A stretch of 64,000 bases of DNA, taken from positions 1 to 64,000 of the forward strand of contig CAMHMJ010000016.1 of assembly GCA_946186185.1 (NCBI GenBank), read 5' to 3'. This document shows positions 8,803 through 18,970 of the stretch, piece after piece (positions within the stretch are counted from its first letter, which is position 1; every line of letters starts with the position of its first letter). The position numbers and the translations under genes were made by a program. The DNA is from an uncultured Treponema sp. Lineage in GTDB: Bacteria > Spirochaetota > Spirochaetia > Treponematales > Treponemataceae. The notes beneath the pieces were generated by a model. It was not told the origin of the DNA. It saw only the letters and a program-made list of their open reading frames with translations, and made no database searches.

Positions 8803-10953
8803 ATGACTTCTAAAACTAAAATTTTTATACGCTATCTTGTGATTTCCCTTTCGGTTTTTCTGGCGGGAATGATTTTGAATTTTACCGGGGTTTTTTCTTT
8901 TCTGGAAAATAAAACCTACGATAAGCGGATCCGTTCAACTTCAGCGTTTACGACGCCCTGTGATGATATCTGCGTGATTGGAATTGACCAGGACAGTATT
9001 AACAAGGCTCTTTCGGATTTTAACTGGGGCTGGCCGTGGCCGCGCTCTGCTTATGCCGAAATCGTAGATTTTATGAAGGAAGGAAAGGCTTCCAGTGTTA
9101 CTTTTGATGTTTTTTACACTGAACCTTCTGTTTACGGTCCTGAGGATGATGAAATTTTTGCAAAAGCCTGTGCAGATTATGGCCGTGTAATTCACACAAT
9201 GTTTGTTTCGGACGATAATCAGCCCCTTTTCCCGATTGACTGCATTAAAAACTCGGCAGCTCTTCTGGGAAATATTACCAGTGCCAAGGATTCAGACGAT
9301 GTAATCCGCCGGGCACGGCTTTCCTATGTTCTTGACGGAAAGGAATATCCGGCGCTGGGAGTTGCACCACTTCTTCTTGCCGGCGGAAATTCGGATGTTT
9401 CGCCGGATGATGAAGGAGAAGCTGAGGAAACTGAGCTTGGAGCCGGGGGCATTGCTGCTGCCGGCGGGTACGACGAAAATCCGGAGGGCTATGTTGCTTC
9501 TGAGGATCTGCTTTCCTATCTGAAGAGCGAGCTTCCTGTTTCACGGGACGGTACGGTTCTTCTGCGTTACAAGGGCGATATAAAGCGCTACTACCCTTAC
9601 AGTGCCTATGAAATTATCAAAAGCTGGCGTTTGTATAAGGAAGGAAAGGAAGCTGAGCTGGTTCCGTCGGATTTTGAAGGGGCTTCGGTCTTCTTTATTT
9701 TCTATGCACCTGGTCTTTACGATATCTGTTCAACTCCGGTTTCTCAGGTTTATCCTGGCGCGGGAGTTCATGTGACAATGCTGGACAATATTATTTCCGG
9801 CGATTTTGTAAAAACTTTGCCTGTCTGGTTCTTCGTTCTGTACGGTTTTATTTGGACCATTATTGCGTCCTTCTCGGTTTACTATGCTGAAAAGGGAAGC
9901 CTGCGTTTTAAGAACCTGAAGATTATTTCGTTCTTTACGGCGGGAATTCTTCTGATTCTGGGAATTGCCTGGGGAATTTTCCTTCTGAATATTTCTGTTC
10001 CGATTATTGCGCCGCTTTTCTGCTTTGTGGTTTCGTTCTTTATCACGATTTTTGTAAACTATGCGTCGGAAGGAAAGCAGAAGCGCTTTATCAAGTCGGC
10101 ATTTTCGCAGTATTTGAGCCCAAGCGTAATCGACAGGCTTATCCAGCATCCGGAAAAACTTCGTCTTGGTGGTGAAAAGCGTGAAATTTCGATTTTCTTC
10201 TCTGATATTCAGGGATTTACTTCGATTTCAGAAAAATTAAATCCAACTCAGCTTACTGACCTTTTGAACAAATATCTGACTGAAATGACAAATATTATCC
10301 TGGGCTCCGGTGGTACGATCGATAAGTATGAAGGTGATGCCATTATTGCCTTCTGGAATGCGCCGACGGAAATTTCTGCCCACGCAGAATGTGCCCTTAT
10401 GGCGGCTCTTACCTGTCAGAAACGGCTGGAAGAGCTTAGTGCAGAGTTTTCGGCAAAGGTCGGCCGTCCGCTGTGGACGCGAATCGGTCTTAATACAGGA
10501 GAGGCGGTAGTTGGAAACATGGGCTCTGACCAGCGTTTTGACTACACCATGTTCGGGGACTCGGTAAATCTTGCGGCCCGCCTTGAAGGAATTAACAAGC
10601 AGTTTGGAACTTACACCATGTGTTCTGAAAATACAAAAAAAGCGGTTGAAGATGCCGGAAACCGCTACAAGTGGCGGGAACTGGCCCGGGTTCGGGTTGT
10701 AGGAAAGGAAAAGGCTGTTACGGTTTATGAGCCATACCTTGAGCAGAATTACCGAAAGAAGGAAGCAGTTCTGAAGGTTTTTGATATGGGATTAAAACGC
10801 TTTTATGCAGGCCAGTTCAAGGAAGCCATTACGCTTTTCTCTAAGATTGAAAAGTACGATGCGCCTGCCAGAAAATATATCGAACGCTGTAATATGCTTA
10901 TCCAGAACCCGCCGGAGAAGTGGGATGGCGTCTGGGTTGCAGACAGCAAGTAG
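8803..10953 (+). CDS. Adenylate/guanylate cyclase with CHASE2 sensor domain
   Basis: CHASE2-like N-terminus (ICVIGIDQDSIN...GWPWPRSAYAEIVDFM), TM helices, ISIFFSDIQGFTSISEKL...YEGDAIIAFWNAP class III cyclase. Confidence 0.94.
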   Translation: MTSKTKIFIRYLVISLSVFLAGMILNFTGVFSFLENKTYDKRIRSTSAFTTPCDDICVIGIDQDSINKALSDFNWGWPWPRSAYAEIVDFMKEGKASSVTFDVFYTEPSVYGPEDDEIFAKACADYGRVIHTMFVSDDNQPLFPIDCIKNSAALLGNITSAKDSDDVIRRARLSYVLDGKEYPALGVAPLLLAGGNSDVSPDDEGEAEETELGAGGIAAAGGYDENPEGYVASEDLLSYLKSELPVSRDGTVLLRYKGDIKRYYPYSAYEIIKSWRLYKEGKEAELVPSDFEGASVFFIFYAPGLYDICSTPVSQVYPGAGVHVTMLDNIISGDFVKTLPVWFFVLYGFIWTIIASFSVYYAEKGSLRFKNLKIISFFTAGILLILGIAWGIFLLNISVPIIAPLFCFVVSFFITIFVNYASEGKQKRFIKSAFSQYLSPSVIDRLIQHPEKLRLGGEKREISIFFSDIQGFTSISEKLNPTQLTDLLNKYLTEMTNIILGSGGTIDKYEGDAIIAFWNAPTEISAHAECALMAALTCQKRLEELSAEFSAKVGRPLWTRIGLNTGEAVVGNMGSDQRFDYTMFGDSVNLAARLEGINKQFGTYTMCSENTKKAVEDAGNRYKWRELARVRVVGKEKAVTVYEPYLEQNYRKKEAVLKVFDMGLKRFYAGQFKEAITLFSKIEKYDAPARKYIERCNMLIQNPPEKWDGVWVADSK

Positions 10954-10986
10954 CGGCACAAATAGAAACTGCCGTGTAAAATAATT

Positions 10987-11108
10987 GGCCGAATGTCGAG
11001 TATGCTAAACTAGTTCAAAATTGGCGTAAGCGGTACTGCCGTTTTTCAAACAAGGTTCCCGCTGAGAGCCAATTTTGGAGCTGGTATTATAATACTCGAT
11101 ATTCGGCC
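10987..11108. repeat. Palindromic GAATaTCGAGTtT-family element, probably terminator
   Basis: GGCCGAATGTCGAGTAT (10987-11003) vs inverted ATACTCGATATTCGGCC (11092-11108), one mismatch; inner CAAAATTGGC/GCCAATTTTG; T-tract follows. Confidence 0.8.
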
Positions 11109-11121
11109 TGTTTTTTTAAAA

Positions 11122-12531
11122 CTATAACTCGTAGGTTTCGTCGTATTTTGTAACGGAAACATTCGGGAAGCCGCTCTTTTTCAGGTGTTCAGTAAAGAAG
11201 GTCTGGGCCTCAGTTTCACCGTGAACCAGGAAGATATTTTTAAGCCGGCTTGTATCGATTTCTTTGAGCCAGTTGGTCATTTCCTCGTAGTCCGCATGGG
11301 CACTGAAGGCGTTGATTGTCTGAACCCGTGCCTTAACCTGATACATATCCCCAAGAATTTTAACTTCTTTTTCACCGTCGCGAATACGGCGGCCCAGAGT
11401 ATTTTCCGCCATATAGCCAACGATAAGAATTGTATTCCGTTCGTTGCCGATTTCATTGGCAAGATGGTACAATACCCGGCCGGCTTCGCACATACCGTCC
11501 GCGCTGATGATAATCATCGGGCCGTCCATTTCGTTCAGTGCCTTTGATTCATCAACGCTGGTTGTGTATTTCAGCGAAGAGAATCCGAAAGGATTTTTGT
11601 GGTGCTTCAGGAAGGCTTCGTTTACGGATTCATCGTAACATTCCGGATGTACTCGGAAAACGCTGGTTGCGTTGGCAGCCATCGGGGAATCAACATAGAT
11701 TGGTACAACAGGAATTTTCTTTTTGTCGGTAAGAAGGTGCAGGTAGAAAACAAGCTCCTGAACACGCTCGATTGCAAATGAAGGAATAATGATTTTTCCT
11801 TTTTTTGAGCAGGTGTCCCGGACAACCTTTTCAAGCTCCTTCATGGCAAATTCCTTATTTTCGTGAAGGCGGTCGCCATAGGTACTTTCCATAACGATGT
11901 AGTCCGGAGCCGGCATATTAACCGCCGGTTTTCGGATAATCGGTTTTTCTTTGCGGCCGATATCTCCGGTAAAAAGAATACGGGTTTCTTTTCCTTCGTC
12001 GGTAATTGTTAAAAGAGCAAAAGCCGAGCCTAAAATGTGCCCTGCATCGTAAAATTCCAGCTTTACATTCGGGGCGATGTACATTTCACGGTTATAGGAA
12101 AGAGAAACAATCTGGTTTGCGCATTTTACAACGTCGTCTTCGTCGAAGATCGGCCGCCAGGTAAATTTTTCACCCTTCTTGTGAGCCTGTTTGCCAAGGA
12201 ATTCAGCGTCCCGGGCCTGAATCCGCGCGCTATCCATCATTACCAGGTTAGCAATGTCGCGGGTGGCCGGAGTTGCAAAGATATTTCCATTAAATCCGCG
12301 TTTTGTCAGAACCGGCAAAAGTCCGCAGTGGTCATAATGCCCGTGAGTCAAAACTACGCTTTCAAGCTTGTCTGCTTCAAATTCGAAATTTCTGTTTTTT
12401 TCGTCTGAAATTTTTCGCGAGCCTTGAAATGCCCCGCAGTCAATCATAATCTGCTTGCCGTTTACTTCAAGCACATGCTTTGAACCGGTGACTTCCTCTG
12501 CTGCACCTAAAGAAAAAAGTGTGATACTCAT
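11122..12531 (-). CDS. MBL-fold/beta-CASP RNA-processing exonuclease-like protein
   Basis: LTHGHYDHCGLLP, ESTYGDR, SPMAANAT, SADGMCEAGR, FSAHADYEEM motifs. ATG 12531 preceded by GGGAG. Confidence 0.92.
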   Translation of the reverse strand: MSITLFSLGAAEEVTGSKHVLEVNGKQIMIDCGAFQGSRKISDEKNRNFEFEADKLESVVLTHGHYDHCGLLPVLTKRGFNGNIFATPATRDIANLVMMDSARIQARDAEFLGKQAHKKGEKFTWRPIFDEDDVVKCANQIVSLSYNREMYIAPNVKLEFYDAGHILGSAFALLTITDEGKETRILFTGDIGRKEKPIIRKPAVNMPAPDYIVMESTYGDRLHENKEFAMKELEKVVRDTCSKKGKIIIPSFAIERVQELVFYLHLLTDKKKIPVVPIYVDSPMAANATSVFRVHPECYDESVNEAFLKHHKNPFGFSSLKYTTSVDESKALNEMDGPMIIISADGMCEAGRVLYHLANEIGNERNTILIVGYMAENTLGRRIRDGEKEVKILGDMYQVKARVQTINAFSAHADYEEMTNWLKEIDTSRLKNIFLVHGETEAQTFFTEHLKKSGFPNVSVTKYDETYEL

Positions 12532-12779
12532 ACGCTGCTCCCAAATTGTGTTCCATAAAAAATGCCGTATCGGTAAAATCCGGCAACTCAGAGATTCCCA
12601 TCCCTTTCGAAACAGTTTAAATCCGTTTTGCCGAATTCTCAAGGAAAAAATTACAGGGATTTCATGAGTAAAGTTATTTGAAAATTTAGTATTTTTGGGA
12701 TATAATGACTAATAATATATCTGTTGCCGATGTGCGGGGAGTTTTCGATTTTTTAAGGCGATAGATTTCGGGGCTTTTT

Positions 12780-13862
12780 GTGTATTCAAGACCATTAAAT
12801 AAAATTCCTGAAAAAATAGTTCACAACGGAAAAATACATTTTGGCTCGTACAAGGGTGTAACGGATAAACTGGATATTCGGGGAGTGCGTGCCCCTTTTG
12901 CCGGTGTTCCTATTGGCAGTGTTTTTTCGAATTTCAGGATAAAAAGCAAGATATATTACTCGTTCTGTTATGAAAAATTTGCCGGCATTATAGAATTTTT
13001 TGACGACAAGGCATTCGGACTTGCAGAAGTAACTCTCTGGAACCGGGAAACAAATCAGAAATATTCCTACCACACTTTTATGGGGCCAAGAAAACGTTTT
13101 GTTCCTACGGATACAAAGGAAGCGGCCTGCACCAGCTTTTCTAAAAGCAGATACATTAAGATTTCCTGGAGCCGCAAGCACAAGGTGGTAAAGCTTTCCT
13201 TTGTGGTTCGCGGAGACAAGTTCCGTCCGGCCTTCAAGGGAAAATTTCATTCACCCTTTGATATTGAAGATTCAAAAGGTGGCGAAACTGACGGAGTTCT
13301 GTTTGTAAATCCGGCGCCTACTACCCAGAGATGCAGCGCAACCTGGATTCTTCCGCTGGAAATTCAGGGCGGAGTTGGAAGTGCGCGACACAGAAAACAG
13401 ATTACCTGCCTTCCGGAAGCTAAAGGTCTTGGACTTCTTCTGATAAACAGAACCTATCTGAAGGTTCATTCAACCAACGAAATTATGTTCGGACTTTTTC
13501 AGAATGAAGAAAAGCGGGTTTCCTTCACCTTTTCGAATACAAATCAGGATTCCATAGACGACGATACTTACAACGACAATATGCTTTCGGTGAACGGACA
13601 GATTACCGCCATGCCGCCTGTAAAAATTACCCATCCTTTTGGAATAAACGGAAAGTGGGTAATTCAGGATACTGAGAATATGGTTGACCTTTGTTTTTTC
13701 CCGGTAACTGGTACTTCCCGGACGGTAAATATCATTGTTATGCGCAACATGGAAAAAACAATTTTTGGAAATTTTGAAGGAATTTTAATGTCCAAAGACG
13801 GAGAGAAAATAACGCTTAAGAATTGTCCTGGCATTGTTAAAAAGAGCATGCTCAGGTTGTAA
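12780..13862 (+). CDS. Conserved hypothetical, possibly DUF2804 family
   Basis: Long ORF with good codon usage; family assignment is recollection of overall sequence character only. Confidence 0.5.
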   Translation: MYSRPLNKIPEKIVHNGKIHFGSYKGVTDKLDIRGVRAPFAGVPIGSVFSNFRIKSKIYYSFCYEKFAGIIEFFDDKAFGLAEVTLWNRETNQKYSYHTFMGPRKRFVPTDTKEAACTSFSKSRYIKISWSRKHKVVKLSFVVRGDKFRPAFKGKFHSPFDIEDSKGGETDGVLFVNPAPTTQRCSATWILPLEIQGGVGSARHRKQITCLPEAKGLGLLLINRTYLKVHSTNEIMFGLFQNEEKRVSFTFSNTNQDSIDDDTYNDNMLSVNGQITAMPPVKITHPFGINGKWVIQDTENMVDLCFFPVTGTSRTVNIIVMRNMEKTIFGNFEGILMSKDGEKITLKNCPGIVKKSMLRL

Positions 13863-13888
13863 TTGAAATTAATTTCGGGGGATAAGAG

Positions 13889-15865
13889 ATGGATGACGTA
13901 AGACCAAAACAGGCTGATTGGGCTCCAGGTACTTTGGAAAAAACCCGAAAGGCAATCGGCAATATTGACGCTGCAGAAGCAATGAAAATGTCCAAGGTAT
14001 TGGGCGGAGAAGTAATGTACGAGCGTACTCAGGATTTTTCCGGAAATTCAAAAAAAGGAACCGGAAAAATTGTCCGTTCTGCGGGTGCCGGCGGTTCAGG
14101 TTCTGGCGCAAGTGCCGGCGGTTCATCGGGTTCTTCCGGCTCTGATTCATCAGGAACTTCTTCAAAGGGCAGAAAGCATCAGGAAGAGCTTCCGGTAATT
14201 TCACAGAAGCTTGCGACTCAGATTGACAAGCTGATGATGTCCGCTGAATACGGAATTAAACCGAACTACGGATTTTTTAACTTCATAAAGTACTTTCAGA
14301 ATAACGGCCACGAGCAGCTTATTACGGAGTTCGTAACTTATACCATGAAGATGCACATTGAAAATCTTCAGGGCTTTATTACCGTTATCAAAACCATGAT
14401 TCAGATGGCACCGGCAAGCTATAAGGCAAAAATTGCCAACGGAACTGAAGCAAAGTTCAAATTCCTCAGAATGGTTGCCGGCTGGACAATGCAGAGCATC
14501 AAGCTGGCACATGTGGATCTTCAGAATCTTCCGCAGCCTTATGTAACCGCAGATTTGATTCCTTATACACGGGCTGTTTACCGTCTTCTGATTCAGGTTT
14601 ATTACTACGGTGAAACAAAAATTCCGCATCTTATCAAGGAAATCTTTGCTGATGAATCAGCTTATCCGGATTCACCGAAGGAAAAAATTTCGGGGCTTGC
14701 AAAAGAGGCCATTACTCAGTGGCTGTACATTCAGAACGAAATTATCCGAAAAATGTACCCGCTTCTTATGCGCATGTGCTCCAACACCTATGAAGAATAT
14801 CCGGCATTTTTTAAGGCAAAGGTTGCAGATATTTTAAAATTCTGCGGACTTCACAAGTACGACCTTTTGCTTCAGGAGAAACCTCAGGCAGCTGAGGAAG
14901 AGAAAAAGACTGAGGCTGCAAAGAAGCCTGCCGTAATAACAAAAGGCGTAAAGGACGGTCTTGTAAACAGCGGTCTTTCGATTTTGAATAATTTCTTCCC
15001 ACAGGCCGGTTTTGACAAGCTTGAAACTCATCCGGATATGTATCCGTATTTCCAGCCTCTTTATAAATTTGCCGACGGTTTTAACTGTCTGAGTCCGGAA
15101 AATCCACTTCAGGTTACCATGGTTCTTCTGCGCATTATTGAAGACCTGCTTCGGGGCTGCCGAAACATCAAGTTCAAGAAAACCGCCGAGGAAGATAAGA
15201 AGGGTGCTGATTCAATCAGCGCGGTCATGGATGACTGGATTAATTACCGTGAAGAACTGTTTGAGCAGCTTTACTGCGAGCCGTTGAACAATCTTGTAAA
15301 TCAGGTTTATTCTCAGGCGGATTTTGAAAATACTCAGTTTGGAAAGAAGCTTCTTTCTTCACTTTTGTGGCAGACAACCTACCACTTTTTGCCGAACTTC
15401 AAGTTTGAAAAGCTGCTTCTGGAGCATCCTGCTGATGAAGCAAAGGTTCGCCCGCTTTTCCATCGTACAGATTTTGCCCGACAGTATCTGACTCAGGTAG
15501 TAACTCAGTGCGATCATCTTGCGGTTGCAAAGGGAGATGTTTCCTTCCTTGAAAATCCGTGGGAGCACTACAAGTTTGACATTCCGAACGAAGTTTCAAA
15601 GCGTCTGGATGTAATGCTTGGTGCCCAGAACAAAACCGCCAATACAACTGCAACAAATGCCAATCTTTTGAAATATACGCTCTGTGTAATCAGTGTTCTG
15701 GACTGGTGGATCAATAATCCTGACAGCCCTGCTTATTCAACACCGCCGATGCACATTTACCGCATCAACCCGGATGACGGAAAGCCACAGTTTTCTGTGG
15801 AAGAGCGCCACGACCAGAACAAGCTTTTTGCTGACCAGATTCGTGCCGCATATCAGAAGAGCTAG
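13889..15865 (+). CDS. Hypothetical protein (spirochaete-type) with Gly/Ser-rich linker
   Basis: 658 aa ORF, GGGGGATAAGAG upstream; VRSAGAGGSGSGASAGGSSGSSGSDSSGTSSKG linker. Confidence 0.8.
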   Translation: MDDVRPKQADWAPGTLEKTRKAIGNIDAAEAMKMSKVLGGEVMYERTQDFSGNSKKGTGKIVRSAGAGGSGSGASAGGSSGSSGSDSSGTSSKGRKHQEELPVISQKLATQIDKLMMSAEYGIKPNYGFFNFIKYFQNNGHEQLITEFVTYTMKMHIENLQGFITVIKTMIQMAPASYKAKIANGTEAKFKFLRMVAGWTMQSIKLAHVDLQNLPQPYVTADLIPYTRAVYRLLIQVYYYGETKIPHLIKEIFADESAYPDSPKEKISGLAKEAITQWLYIQNEIIRKMYPLLMRMCSNTYEEYPAFFKAKVADILKFCGLHKYDLLLQEKPQAAEEEKKTEAAKKPAVITKGVKDGLVNSGLSILNNFFPQAGFDKLETHPDMYPYFQPLYKFADGFNCLSPENPLQVTMVLLRIIEDLLRGCRNIKFKKTAEEDKKGADSISAVMDDWINYREELFEQLYCEPLNNLVNQVYSQADFENTQFGKKLLSSLLWQTTYHFLPNFKFEKLLLEHPADEAKVRPLFHRTDFARQYLTQVVTQCDHLAVAKGDVSFLENPWEHYKFDIPNEVSKRLDVMLGAQNKTANTTATNANLLKYTLCVISVLDWWINNPDSPAYSTPPMHIYRINPDDGKPQFSVEERHDQNKLFADQIRAAYQKS

Positions 15866-15921
15866 CGGATTTAGTAATGTATGAGGCTTATGTGGCAGTC
15901 CGGAACTAATATGGAGGGGAA

Positions 15922-17028
15922 ATGAAAAAGGAAATTAACTCTGCAGAAAATATTGTAGAGAATGTTTGTAAAATTAAAAAGAATGAACGGGTTTTGATTA
16001 TCGCAAATCCGGGAACGGCAGCAATTGCTCAGGATTTGTACGCTTCTTCCATGGAGGCAGGTGCAAAAACCGTTCTGATTTATCAGTGTACAAAAACTTC
16101 CTTTGATAATGCAGAGCCGGAAGTGCTTGCTGCAATTAAAACAAATCCGGATGTATGCTTTTCAATTTCTGAAAACAAGCTTGGAAAAGACCCTGAGTCT
16201 GCGGCTCATCCGCTGATTGCTGAGGACGGACAGAAATACAATCACATTTTTGATTATCTTCTTGAAGGAAAAAAATCCATGCGTGCGGTGTGGACCCCCG
16301 GAATCACCCAGGATATGTTCGAAAGAACCGTAAACATTGATTACGACGAGCTGAAAAAACGCTGTAAGCGCCTTGGGGAGCTTTTTAAGAATGTTGTGAG
16401 CGTTACCGTAACTTCACCGGGAGGAACCAATATTTCTGTTCCGGTGAAGGGTCGTGCCCTGATGTACGATGACGGGGATTTTTCAAAGCCGGGAAACGGC
16501 GGAAATATTCCGGCGGGCGAAGTTTTTATAAGTCCGCTTGTGGGGGACGGTGAAGGAACCGGCTGTCAGGGAACTATTGTATTTGACGGTTCCATGACCT
16601 TTTCTGACGGGGATGCCCTTCTTGAAACACCCATTACCTGCAAGGTGCAGGATGGCTATGTAAGTGAAATTACCGGTGGAAGCGAGGCGCGCCGCCTTAT
16701 AAAAACCATTACTGAGGCAGAACTCCGCTCCTTTATCAACGAAAAAGAAGGAAAGCTTCCTGAAGGTATGGGAGCCGTGTATAAAAAGAACGCACGGAAT
16801 ATCGGGGAACTTGGAATCGGGTTAAATCCTTCTGCGCGTATTACGGGAAATATGCTGGAAGACGAAAAGGCGTTTACAACCTGCCATTTTGCAATCGGAG
16901 AAAATTACGATAACGATGCTCCGAGCCTGATTCATCTGGACGGAATTGTGCGGAACCCGACTATTTCGCTTCTGTACGAAGACGGAACCATGAATACTAT
17001 TCTGGATAACGGCTCTTTGACGATTTAG
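15922..17028 (+). CDS. M29-like aminopeptidase
   Basis: VTSPGGTNISVPVKGR, GNIPAGEVFISP, GIGLNPSARITGNMLEDEKAFTTCHFAIGEN, HLDGIVRNPTI. Confidence 0.82.
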   Translation: MKKEINSAENIVENVCKIKKNERVLIIANPGTAAIAQDLYASSMEAGAKTVLIYQCTKTSFDNAEPEVLAAIKTNPDVCFSISENKLGKDPESAAHPLIAEDGQKYNHIFDYLLEGKKSMRAVWTPGITQDMFERTVNIDYDELKKRCKRLGELFKNVVSVTVTSPGGTNISVPVKGRALMYDDGDFSKPGNGGNIPAGEVFISPLVGDGEGTGCQGTIVFDGSMTFSDGDALLETPITCKVQDGYVSEITGGSEARRLIKTITEAELRSFINEKEGKLPEGMGAVYKKNARNIGELGIGLNPSARITGNMLEDEKAFTTCHFAIGENYDNDAPSLIHLDGIVRNPTISLLYEDGTMNTILDNGSLTI

Positions 17029-17035
17029 CGCTAAC

Positions 17036-17126
17036 TTCGAGTTTTATAAATCCTACTTCAAAATTGGCTACCGGTCGCGTTCTGCGGGTCAAAATTGCGC
17101 GGTGTTTTGACCCGCGCGATTTTTTT
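17036..17126. repeat. Partial GAATaTCGAGTtT-family element with terminator hairpin
   Basis: TTCGAGTTTTATAAATCCTACTTCAAAATTGGCTACCGGTCGCG then perfect GCGGGTCAAAA/TTTTGACCCGC stem and T8. Confidence 0.7.
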
Positions 17127-17142
17127 TGAGAGAACAGCTGCC

Positions 17143-17763
17143 TTAGCTTCCTATAGTTCCTTTTGTGCTTGGAATGGCGCCGTTTCTTCTTGGGTCGATT
17201 TCTACGGCGTTACGGATTGCGCGGGAAGCGGCTTTGAAAAGGCCTTCCATTTTGTGGTGGTCGCTTCGGCCGCGGATTGTGTCTAAGTGAAGGTTACACT
17301 GGGCGCTGTTTACAAAGGCCTGCCAGAAATCTTCAAAACAGTCTGTCTGGAAGCTGGATTCTTTTCCGTCCTGACCGATTGAAACCAGCGGAATGCCTGT
17401 AAGCTGGGCGTTGCATACTAAGTAAGGGCGACCGCCAAAATCAACTGCCGCCTGAAGAAGTGCCTCGTCCATTGGATAAAGGAAGTTTCCTGTTCTGTAG
17501 ATTCCTGCACAGTCTCCCAGGGCTTTTGCAAAGCAAAGTCCAAGAACGATACCTGTATCTTCGATTAAGTGGTGCTGGTCAACTTCAAGGTCGCCCTTGA
17601 GTTCTCCGCTCAGGTCGAAAAGTCCGTGCTTGCAGAAGCTTTTGAGCATGTGGTCGAAAAATCCAATCGGGTTTTTTACGTCGCACTTGCCGGTTCCGTC
17701 AAGATTCAGTGTGAGGGAAATCTGTGTTTCCCCAGTTTTTCGTTCTACAGTAGCAGTTCGCAT
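17143..17763 (-). CDS. hisB: Imidazoleglycerol-phosphate dehydratase
   Basis: ERKTGETQISLTLNLDGTGK...GFFDHMLKSF...DQHHLIEDTGIVLG...RGRSDHHKMEGLFKA. Confidence 0.97.
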   Translation of the reverse strand: MRTATVERKTGETQISLTLNLDGTGKCDVKNPIGFFDHMLKSFCKHGLFDLSGELKGDLEVDQHHLIEDTGIVLGLCFAKALGDCAGIYRTGNFLYPMDEALLQAAVDFGGRPYLVCNAQLTGIPLVSIGQDGKESSFQTDCFEDFWQAFVNSAQCNLHLDTIRGRSDHHKMEGLFKAASRAIRNAVEIDPRRNGAIPSTKGTIGS

Positions 17764-17820
17764 TTTTTTTATACTCCTGTGTGAGGCCGTCGGTTTGAGC
17801 GACCTCTAAATCGGGGCGTT

Positions 17821-17963
17821 GCGGGGTGTCCCCGCTGGAAGGGGTAGAGGAAGCCGTTGTTAATTTTCTTAAATAATTATGCGTCGCACGGCTTCCTTTA
17901 GTTTTTCTTTCGAAAAACTAAAATATTAACATAAGGCTGGAACGAGGGGGAGACTTCCCCCTC
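17821..17963. repeat. Four-hairpin structured intergenic element between hisB and hisG
   Basis: GCGGGG-TGT-CCCCGC; GGAAGCCGT...ACGGCTTCC; TTTAGTTTTTC-TTTC-GAAAAACTAAA; GAGGGGGA-GACT-TCCCCCTC. Confidence 0.7.
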
Positions 17964-17967
17964 CTGC

Positions 17968-18840
17968 CTACAGCATTACCTTTCTAAGTTCGTATTCAAG
18001 AATGTCCGTTGCTCCCAGAGACTGAAGCTTTGGAAGGAGAGTCGGAACTTCGCTCTTTTTAACGGCGATTTTAACTGCGTAGCCGTCGTCGCCGAAAAGC
18101 GGAGAAACTGTCGGGCTCTTCATGCTTGGAATTCCCTTGATGAGGGCGTCGAAGTCTTTTTTAGAAACGTTCATTTCAAGCATTACGCGGCTTCGTGCGG
18201 CAAGAACTGCTTCAAAGAGCATTTTGAGTTCCATGATTTTCTGTTTTTTTGCCGGATCTGCCATTGCTTCCTTTGAAGCGTACATTCTGGTGGAAGATTC
18301 CATCAGTGTGTCCACGATTTTAAGTCGGTTTGCCTTGAGGCTTGAACCTGTTGAGGTGTTGTCGATAAGAATCTGAGCAAGAGCCTCATCGCTGTCCTGA
18401 ACGAAGCCTTCGCTGGTTCCCCAGGTGCGGAAAATTGTTCCGTCGATTTTTTTGGTTTCAATCCAGTTTTTGCTCAATGCCTGGTATTCTGTGGCGATTG
18501 TAACCTTGCCCTTTAAAAGCTTGTCGAAATCTTTTGTTTCCGGAATTGCGGCAACGATTCGAACCGGGTCAAAGCCCAGATCCATGATTTCTACTACATC
18601 ATCCTGAACGCCGTTTTCGTAAACCCAGTCTTTGCCGGAAAAACCAACATCGGCTTTATTCTGAGCAAGAAGTGCGCTTGTAATCTGTGGTTTTACAACC
18701 TGGAAAGCTAAATCATCCTGATTTGTGGTCGGAAAATATGTTCTGTCCGGAAGATGAATGGAAATGCCTACATCGTTTAAAAGTTCGTAAACAGATTCGT
18801 AAATGCGGCCTTTGGCTAAAAGAATTTTGAGTTTTTCCAT
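17968..18840 (-). CDS. hisG: ATP phosphoribosyltransferase
   Basis: MEKLKILLAKGRIYESVYELLNDVGI...KADVGFSGKDWVYE...DNTSTGSSLKANRLKIVD. Start at ATG 18840 (GGAGT upstream). Confidence 0.96.
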   Translation of the reverse strand: MEKLKILLAKGRIYESVYELLNDVGISIHLPDRTYFPTTNQDDLAFQVVKPQITSALLAQNKADVGFSGKDWVYENGVQDDVVEIMDLGFDPVRIVAAIPETKDFDKLLKGKVTIATEYQALSKNWIETKKIDGTIFRTWGTSEGFVQDSDEALAQILIDNTSTGSSLKANRLKIVDTLMESSTRMYASKEAMADPAKKQKIMELKMLFEAVLAARSRVMLEMNVSKKDFDALIKGIPSMKSPTVSPLFGDDGYAVKIAVKKSEVPTLLPKLQSLGATDILEYELRKVML

Positions 18841-18970
18841 AATTCGGACTCCTTTGTAATTTTTCTTCATTATAATAGAAGATGGCGTAGAAATTCAATT
18901 ATTTTCAATTATTGCGGGACTTTATTTACAATTATTGCGCGACTTTATGTTCTTCTATAAAATTATGGGG

